Made by a program: the position numbers and the translations under genes. The notes beneath the pieces are model-generated. The model was not told the origin of the DNA. It ran no database searches and saw only the letters and a program-made list of their open reading frames with translations. Shown here piece after piece: positions 24,968-32,008 of a DNA stretch of 32,008 bases (positions within the stretch are counted from its first letter, which is position 1; each line of letters begins with the position of its first letter). The stretch covers positions 1 through 32,008 of the forward strand of contig JAEXLY010000288.1 in NCBI GenBank assembly GCA_023444765.1. The letters run 5' to 3'. The DNA is from Pseudomonadota bacterium (GTDB taxonomy: Bacteria > Pseudomonadota > Gammaproteobacteria > Xanthomonadales > Xanthomonadaceae).

Positions 24968-25075
24968 GTTGGACACTCCATTGCGGACCATGGCCCGCCT
25001 TGCTGGGGACCAGGCTCGTCGAGGGGGATCCCGCGGCACCGCCTGGTCATGAGGATGTTTTGGCGAATCCGCGGC

Positions 25076-25081
25076 ATTTTA
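25076..25081 (-). promoter_or_regulatory. Candidate -10 of hupB
   Basis: TAAAAT on the minus strand lies about 110 bases before the hupB ATG. The matching -35 is weak, so this is tentative. Confidence 0.25.
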
Positions 25082-25187
25082 CGCGGAGGCGCCGTCGAAT
25101 ACGACAGCGGACTTTGGCGCGCGGGGCGCCGGTGGCTCGTGGATTGCAGTTCGTGACACCCGCGTGAAGCCACTCGGCGGATCGACT

Positions 25188-25215
25188 GGCAGTCCGCGCC
25201 CAGGCGCGGACTGCC
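25188..25215 (-). terminator. Perfect 13-bp inverted repeat downstream of lon
   Basis: GGCAGTCCGCGCC and GGCGCGGACTGCC are perfect complements separated by two bases, 15 bases after the lon stop codon. There is no T-run on the minus strand, so it may end or protect the lon mRNA rather than act as a classical intrinsic terminator. Confidence 0.55.
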
Positions 25216-25230
25216 GTGCGCAGCCGGGTT

Positions 25231-27672
<2,442 letters not shown>

Positions 27673-27708
27673 TGCGGTTTCCAGGAGTACGGCGGGACGG
27701 CGGCGGCC

Positions 27709-27727
27709 GGGCGGCAACCTGCCGCCC
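27709..27727 (-). promoter_or_regulatory. Hairpin in the lon leader
   Basis: GGGCGGCA and TGCCGCCC form a perfect 8-bp stem with a 3-base loop. If transcription starts near 27730, this structure forms at the very 5' end of the lon mRNA, about 37 bases before the ATG, and may stabilise the message. It could also be incidental GC-rich symmetry. Confidence 0.4.
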
Positions 27728-27736
27728 TCCGTGGGT

Positions 27737-27765
27737 TTATGGGGCCCGGGGCACGACGATGCAAG
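27737..27765 (-). promoter_or_regulatory. Sigma-32 (RpoH)-like heat-shock promoter of lon
   Basis: The minus strand has CTTGCAT (27759-27765), a 14-base spacer, and CCCCATAA (27737-27744). The consensus is CTTGAAA, N11-16, CCCCATnT. The predicted start near 27730 gives a leader of about 60 bases. Lon is an established heat-shock gene in proteobacteria. Confidence 0.75.
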
Positions 27766-27955
27766 CGCCGCAACGGCGCGTCTGCATGAGGGAACGTGAC
27801 GGAGGGCCGCAGTGGGCCGGCGCCCGCACGCGGGACGCTGTCAGCGCGCCGCGGCATTCAGGCAAAGGAAGGCGGCCGGGCCGCGGGGCCAGGCTTGCTA
27901 CCGGTCCGCCGTGCCCGCACGGGGCCGGCGAAGACGCCCGCCCCGCCCGCCAGGC

Positions 27956-29242
27956 CTACTCGGCCGAGGCGACCTTGGGCGCCGCCGGCGGGGTCTGGTA
28001 GATCAGATAGGGCTCGGACTTGTGTTCGATGACCGATTCGTCGACCACGACCTTGCTGACGTTCTCCAGCGACGGCAGCTCGTACATGGTGTCCAGCAGC
28101 ACCGACTCCACGATGGTACGCAGGCCGCGCGCACCGGTCTTGCGCTTGATCGCCTTCTTCGCGATCGCGCTCAGGGCATCAGGGCGGAACTCCAGCTCGA
28201 CCCCCTCCATTTCGAACAGCTTGCGGAACTGCTTGCTGATCGCGTTCTTGGGCTCGGTGAGGATCTTGATCAGCGCGGCCTCGTCGAGTTCCTCGAGCGT
28301 CGCGACCACCGGCAGGCGGCCGACGAATTCGGGGATCAGGCCGAACTTGATCAGGTCCTCGGGCTCAACGTCCGCCAGCACCTTGCCGGTGTCGGTCTTG
28401 CGCTCGGAACTCTTGAGCTTCGCGCCAAACCCGATGCCGCCGGCCTCGGTGCTGCGCTGCTGGATGATCTTGTCCAGGCCCGCGAACGCGCCGCCGACGA
28501 TGAACAGGATGTTCCTGGTCTCGACCTGCAGGAACTCCTGCTGCGGGTGCTTGCGCCCGCCCTGCGGCGGCACGCTGGCGGTGGTGCCCTCGATCAGCTT
28601 CAGCAGCGCCTGCTGCACGCCCTCGCCCGAAACGTCGCGGGTGATCGACGGGTTCTCGGACTTGCGCGAGATCTTGTCGATCTCGTCGATGTAGACGATG
28701 CCCTGCTGCGCCTTCTCGACGTCGTAGTCGCACTTCTGCAGCAGCTTCTGGATGATGTTCTCGACGTCCTCGCCCACGTAGCCGGCTTCGGTCAGCGTGG
28801 TGGCGTCGGCGATCGTGAACGGCACGTTGAGCAGGCGCGCCAGCGTCTCGGCCAGCAGGGTCTTGCCCGAGCCGGTCGGGCCGACCAGCAGGATGTTCGA
28901 CTTCGCCAGTTCGACGTCGTCGTTCTTGCTGCGGCTCTCGATGCGCTTGTAGTGGTTGTAGACCGCGACGGCGAGCGTGCGCTTGGCGCGGTTCTGCCCG
29001 ATCACGTACTGGTCCAGGACCTCGAGGATCTCCTTCGGCTTGGGCAGCGAGCTGCGCGCCGACTGGGCCTTCTCCTCCAGCTCCTCGCGGATGATGTCGT
29101 TGCACAGCTCGACGCATTCGTCGCAGATGTACACGCTCGGGCCAGCGATCAGCTTGCGCACCTCGTGCTGGCTCTTTCCGCAGAAGGAGCAGTAGAGGAT
29201 CTTGCTGCTGTCGCCGGAACGGCCCTGACGGTCTTCGGTCAT
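27956..29242 (-). CDS. clpX: ATP-dependent Clp protease ATP-binding subunit ClpX
   Basis: ClpX is the AAA+ unfoldase that recognises degradation tags and feeds substrates to ClpP. The 428 aa protein begins with the zinc-binding domain (CSFCGKSQHEVRKLIAGPSVYICDECVELC, four Cys). The Walker A motif GPTGSGKT and Walker B IVYIDEIDKI follow. The pore loop region GYVGEDVE is next, and the ClpP-docking loop is IGFGAKLKS. Sensor-2 is in KRKTGARGLRTIVE. The ATG at 29242 is preferred over an upstream extension because homology begins with TEDRQGRSGDSSKILYCSFCGK. It lies 105 bases downstream of clpP and has its own extended -10 candidate. Confidence 0.98.
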   Translation of the reverse strand: MTEDRQGRSGDSSKILYCSFCGKSQHEVRKLIAGPSVYICDECVELCNDIIREELEEKAQSARSSLPKPKEILEVLDQYVIGQNRAKRTLAVAVYNHYKRIESRSKNDDVELAKSNILLVGPTGSGKTLLAETLARLLNVPFTIADATTLTEAGYVGEDVENIIQKLLQKCDYDVEKAQQGIVYIDEIDKISRKSENPSITRDVSGEGVQQALLKLIEGTTASVPPQGGRKHPQQEFLQVETRNILFIVGGAFAGLDKIIQQRSTEAGGIGFGAKLKSSERKTDTGKVLADVEPEDLIKFGLIPEFVGRLPVVATLEELDEAALIKILTEPKNAISKQFRKLFEMEGVELEFRPDALSAIAKKAIKRKTGARGLRTIVESVLLDTMYELPSLENVSKVVVDESVIEHKSEPYLIYQTPPAAPKVASAE

Positions 29243-29277
29243 GAATGGATCTGTCTTGCTGGTGCGGTCACGGTTCG

Positions 29278-29286
29278 AGAATAGCA
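29278..29286 (-). promoter_or_regulatory. Candidate extended -10 promoter of clpX
   Basis: The minus strand has TGCTATTCT, an extended -10 (TGn followed by TATTCT), 36 bases before the clpX ATG. A strong -35 is not visible, as is common for extended -10 promoters. Confidence 0.45.
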
Positions 29287-29347
29287 CAGCGTCCGGCGGC
29301 GCAATGGCAGCGCAACCGGGACACCGTTTTCGTTTTCGATCAATCGC

Positions 29348-29977
29348 TTAGGCGGGCTGGATCGACTCTTCCGGGCGCCGCTCCAGGACCTGGTCGACCA
29401 GCCCGTACTCGCGGGCGGCCTCGGCGCTCTTGAAGTTGTCGCGCTCGGTATCGCTGGCGATGGTCTCGATCGACTGGCCGGTATGGCGGGCCAGGATCTC
29501 GTTCAGGCGCTGCTTCATCGACAGGATCTCGCGGGCGTGGATGTCGATGTCGGTCGCCTGCCCCTGGAAGCCGCCCAGCGGCTGGTGGATCATCACCCGC
29601 GAATTGGGCAGCGCATAGCGCTTGCCGGCCGCGCCGGACGCCAGCAGCAGCGCGCCCATGCTGGCCGCCTGGCCGACGCAGATGGTGCTCACGTCGGGCT
29701 TGATGAACTGCATGGTGTCGTAGATCGCCATGCCGGCCGTGACGATGCCGCCGGGCGAGTTGATGTACAGGTTGATGTCCTTCTCGGGATTCTCGGCCTC
29801 GAGGAACAGCATCTGGGCCACGATCACGTTGGCCACGTGGTCGTCGATACCGCCGACCAGGAAAATCACCCGCTCCTTCAGCAGCCGCGAGTAGATGTCG
29901 TAGGCGCGCTCGCCGCGGCTGGTCTGTTCGACCACCATCGGAACGAGGTTCAGGGCCCGGGTCTCGTAGCTGCTCAT
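29348..29977 (-). CDS. clpP: ATP-dependent Clp protease proteolytic subunit ClpP
   Basis: ClpP forms the tetradecameric serine-protease chamber that partners with ClpX or ClpA. The 209 aa protein has the full catalytic triad: Ser106 in GQAASMGALLLASG, His131 in RVMIHQPLGG, and Asp180 in ERDNFKSAEAAREYGLVD. The N-terminal processing region and axial loop (LVPMVVEQTSRGERAYDIYSRLLKERVIFL) match E. coli ClpP. The oxyanion stretch SPGGIVTAGMAIYDTMQ is intact. GAGAGAG eight bases before the ATG is a good ribosome site. It is 93 bases downstream of tig and upstream of clpX. Confidence 0.98.
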   Translation of the reverse strand: MSSYETRALNLVPMVVEQTSRGERAYDIYSRLLKERVIFLVGGIDDHVANVIVAQMLFLEAENPEKDINLYINSPGGIVTAGMAIYDTMQFIKPDVSTICVGQAASMGALLLASGAAGKRYALPNSRVMIHQPLGGFQGQATDIDIHAREILSMKQRLNEILARHTGQSIETIASDTERDNFKSAEAAREYGLVDQVLERRPEESIQPA

Positions 29978-30070
29978 GGGTGTGGCTCTCTCGCTGTCGG
30001 GGTTTGGACTTGCGCCGGCGGCGCCGGTCCTGGGGGTTCGATCGCCGGCGACGGCCGGACGGAACCCGGC

Positions 30071-31375
30071 TTACGGCGTGATCGCCTCCTGGAACGTGAG
30101 CTGCTGCTCGGTGTGCTGGGCGCGCTCGGCGATCCAGTCGATCACCTGCTCTTCCATCACCCGGTTCTGCAGTCCGGACATCAACTGGGGATCGTTGCGG
30201 TACAAGTCAATGACCTGCTGCGGCTCCTCGTAGGTGGAGGCGATCAGGCGCAGGTGCTCGTTCAGGCGCTTGGGATCCAGGCGCAGCTGGTTGCGACGGG
30301 CGACCTCGCCTACCAGCAGCCCGACCAGCACGCGCTTGCGCGCGGCCTCCATGAAGCCCTGGTGGGCGTCGGCGGGCACCTGGCCCGGGTCGCGGCCGCT
30401 GCGGCGGACCTGCTCGACCTGCTGGGCCAGCAGCGCGCGGGCCTCGCTTTCGACCAGGCGCGGCGGCAGCTCGACGTGCGCCCAGGCGGCGACCAGCTGC
30501 TCGCCGACTTCGCGGCGCAGGCGGTTCATCAGCGCACCCTTGAGCTCGCGCTCGAGGTTGGTGCGGATGTCGCCGCGGAACTGCTCGAGCTGGCCGCTCT
30601 TGACGCCGAAGCTCTTGATGAACGTGGCATCGACCTCGGGCAGCTGCTGTTCGGAGACCTGCACGGCCTTGAGGTGCACGGTCGCGGCCTTGCCGGCGAG
30701 CGCGGGCACGCGCCAGTCGGCCGGGAACTCCACGTCGACCGTCTTTTCCTCGCCCGCCGACAACCCGGCCAGCGCGTCCTCGATGCCCTTGTACATGCCG
30801 CCGGAGCCGATCACGGTGACGCCGCGCTCCACACCCTCGGCCGGAACGCGCTCTTCTCCGGCCTGCGACCAGGTTTCCACCTCGACCGCGTCGCCCGCCT
30901 GCGCCGGGCGGTTGACCACGCTCCAGCTGCGGCGCTGCTGGCGCAGGTTCTCGATCATGCGGTCGATGTCCTCCTCGGTGACCTCGGAGGTGTGGCGCAC
31001 CACGCTGAGGCTGGACACGTCGATCTCGCCGAAGTCCGGCACCACCTCGAAGGTCGCCACGTACGCCAGTTCACCCTCGCCGGTCTCCTGGCTGGGTTCG
31101 ATCCTGGGTTGGCCGGCCAGGCGCAGCTCGTTGCTGCGGACGGCCTCGTCGAAGCCCTCGCGCAGCAGACCGTCGAGCACCTCGGCGCGCACCTGCTCGC
31201 CGTAGCGCTGCTCGATCACCTTGGCCGGCACCTTGCCGGGACGGAAGCCCTTGATCCGGGCGGTGCGCGCGATCTCGCGCAGGCGACCGCCGACCTGGGT
31301 TTCCAGCCGTTCCGACGGCAGGCGGAACGTCAGGCGGCGCTCGAGGCTGCCCAGGGTTTCGACCGACACTTGCAT
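30071..31375 (-). CDS. tig: Trigger factor
   Basis: Trigger factor is the ribosome-bound chaperone that meets nascent chains at the exit tunnel. The 434 aa protein has the three expected domains. The ribosome-binding N-terminal domain carries GFRPGKVP (Gly43-Phe44-Arg45). An FKBP-type prolyl isomerase domain follows (about 150-245, AGDAVEVETWSQAG... ALAGLSAGEEKTVDVEFPADW). The C-terminal helical arm cage runs from about 250 to 434. The ATG at 31375 is the family start; the apparent upstream extension runs into tRNA-Leu. It is the first protein gene of the tig-clpP-clpX-lon-hupB series. Confidence 0.97.
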   Translation of the reverse strand: MQVSVETLGSLERRLTFRLPSERLETQVGGRLREIARTARIKGFRPGKVPAKVIEQRYGEQVRAEVLDGLLREGFDEAVRSNELRLAGQPRIEPSQETGEGELAYVATFEVVPDFGEIDVSSLSVVRHTSEVTEEDIDRMIENLRQQRRSWSVVNRPAQAGDAVEVETWSQAGEERVPAEGVERGVTVIGSGGMYKGIEDALAGLSAGEEKTVDVEFPADWRVPALAGKAATVHLKAVQVSEQQLPEVDATFIKSFGVKSGQLEQFRGDIRTNLERELKGALMNRLRREVGEQLVAAWAHVELPPRLVESEARALLAQQVEQVRRSGRDPGQVPADAHQGFMEAARKRVLVGLLVGEVARRNQLRLDPKRLNEHLRLIASTYEEPQQVIDLYRNDPQLMSGLQNRVMEEQVIDWIAERAQHTEQQLTFQEAITP

Positions 31376-31845
31376 TGACTCACTCCTGCCGCGCGGCCAC
31401 GGCCGCCGCTGTTTGGAGCGGATGGGGGGCCGGAGGCGCCGGGCCTGCCGGGGCAGGCCGGTGACGGCCGGCGGAACGGAATATTTTGGCGGAATCGAGG
31501 GTTGGCCGCCAGTGGCGGGACGGGATGCGCGTCGTACGGTGGGCGTCGTGCCCGCCTCGGGTGCCGCGAGGCAACGGGTTGCACCGACGGAGGGATCGCG
31601 GGCGATGCCGGGCAGGTGGCCGCGGTGCCGCGGGCCTGCCTGGCGGGACAAGCAGAGGATGGAGATCGGACACCGTGCCCTGGATCGCCGCAATCCCCCT
31701 CGGTCGCCCGGCCACCCTCCAAAGGGGCCTGCGCTGGGCCGTGCTGGCCGGATGGCCGAGCCCCGAACGGAGACGTTCCGGGCGGCGGCCGCCCCCCCGC
31801 CCTCGCCACGCGAACTGGCGTCGTGTCCGATGGTGTTGCGAGGGT
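31376..31845. other. Leader region between tRNA-Leu and tig
   Basis: About 470 bases lie between the tRNA-Leu 3' end and the tig ATG. Reading frames here lack ribosome sites and family motifs. An AT-rich patch (AATATTTT, near 31480-31487) may mark the tig promoter, but no proper -35/-10 pair was resolved. Confidence 0.45.
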
Positions 31846-31930
<85 letters not shown>

Positions 31931-31978
31931 GCCGCTCCGGCTTCCCATGCCGGCCGGCGCCTGTCAACGCCGCGCCTC

Positions 31979-31984
31979 AGTATA
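31979..31984 (-). promoter_or_regulatory. Candidate -10 of the tRNA-Leu promoter
   Basis: TATACT on the minus strand, followed by a G/C-rich discriminator (GAGGCGCGGCG), lies about 49 bases before the tRNA. Such discriminators are typical of stringently controlled stable-RNA promoters. The -35 would lie at the window edge (GACAAA-like) and cannot be fully judged. Confidence 0.55.
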
Positions 31985-32008
31985 ACGGCTCCTCGAACAA
32001 TTTTGTCC

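Noticed and set aside
29978..30070. Sigma-32 promoter upstream of clpP
   Set aside because: Neither CTTGAA- nor CCCCAT-like elements at proper spacing were seen in the gap.

Overview
The window is a high-GC proteobacterial chromosome segment, most likely from the family Xanthomonadaceae (Lysobacter, Luteimonas, Pseudoxanthomonas or Xanthomonas relatives). The evidence is the order ppiD / tRNA-Asp / tRNA-Val / hupB / lon / clpX / clpP / tig, xyl-box-like operators next to xylose genes, and overall protein similarity recognised by eye. It holds no rRNA, CRISPR array, IS element, prophage or obvious foreign island. The genes look intact; the first gene is cut by the window edge. 

Region 1 (1-7059) is a glucuronoxylan/xylose utilisation locus. 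It has a carbohydrate acetylesterase (partial) and a secreted GH67 alpha-glucuronidase on the minus strand, a divergent LacI-family regulator, then xylA and xylB on the minus strand. Two palindromic sites resembling the Xanthomonas xyl-box lie upstream of xylB. The enzymes would remove acetyl and methylglucuronyl decorations from xylo-oligosaccharides, and XylA/XylB would feed the xylose into the pentose phosphate pathway. 

Region 2 (7060-16953) is a mixed housekeeping block: the UvrC-like endonuclease Cho, ParC, a thiopurine-methyltransferase-like enzyme, a ferritin of the bacterioferritin fold that lacks the heme-ligand methionine, a Na/Pi-cotransporter-like protein with a PhoU-like tail, a membrane-anchored penicillin-acylase-family Ntn hydrolase, and a PP2C phosphatase. 

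Region 3 (17011-21004) is the dnaQ / rnhA / YafS-like methyltransferase / gloB / mltD neighbourhood. It is conserved with E. coli in content, but rnhA and dnaQ point the same way here. It is followed by fabI. 

Region 4 (21987-31975) is the protein quality-control block: ppiD, two tRNAs, hupB, lon, clpX, clpP and tig, all on the minus strand, preceded by tRNA-Leu(TAG). A sigma-32-like promoter precedes lon, and a strong GNRA-loop terminator ends the tRNA pair. 

I found no convincing undescribed multi-gene system. The best leads are regulatory: the two xyl-box-like operators, the dyad overlapping the lon heat-shock promoter, and the likely hupB-tRNA co-transcription. The heme-site-less ferritin and the penicillin-acylase-family hydrolase of unknown substrate are also worth a look.
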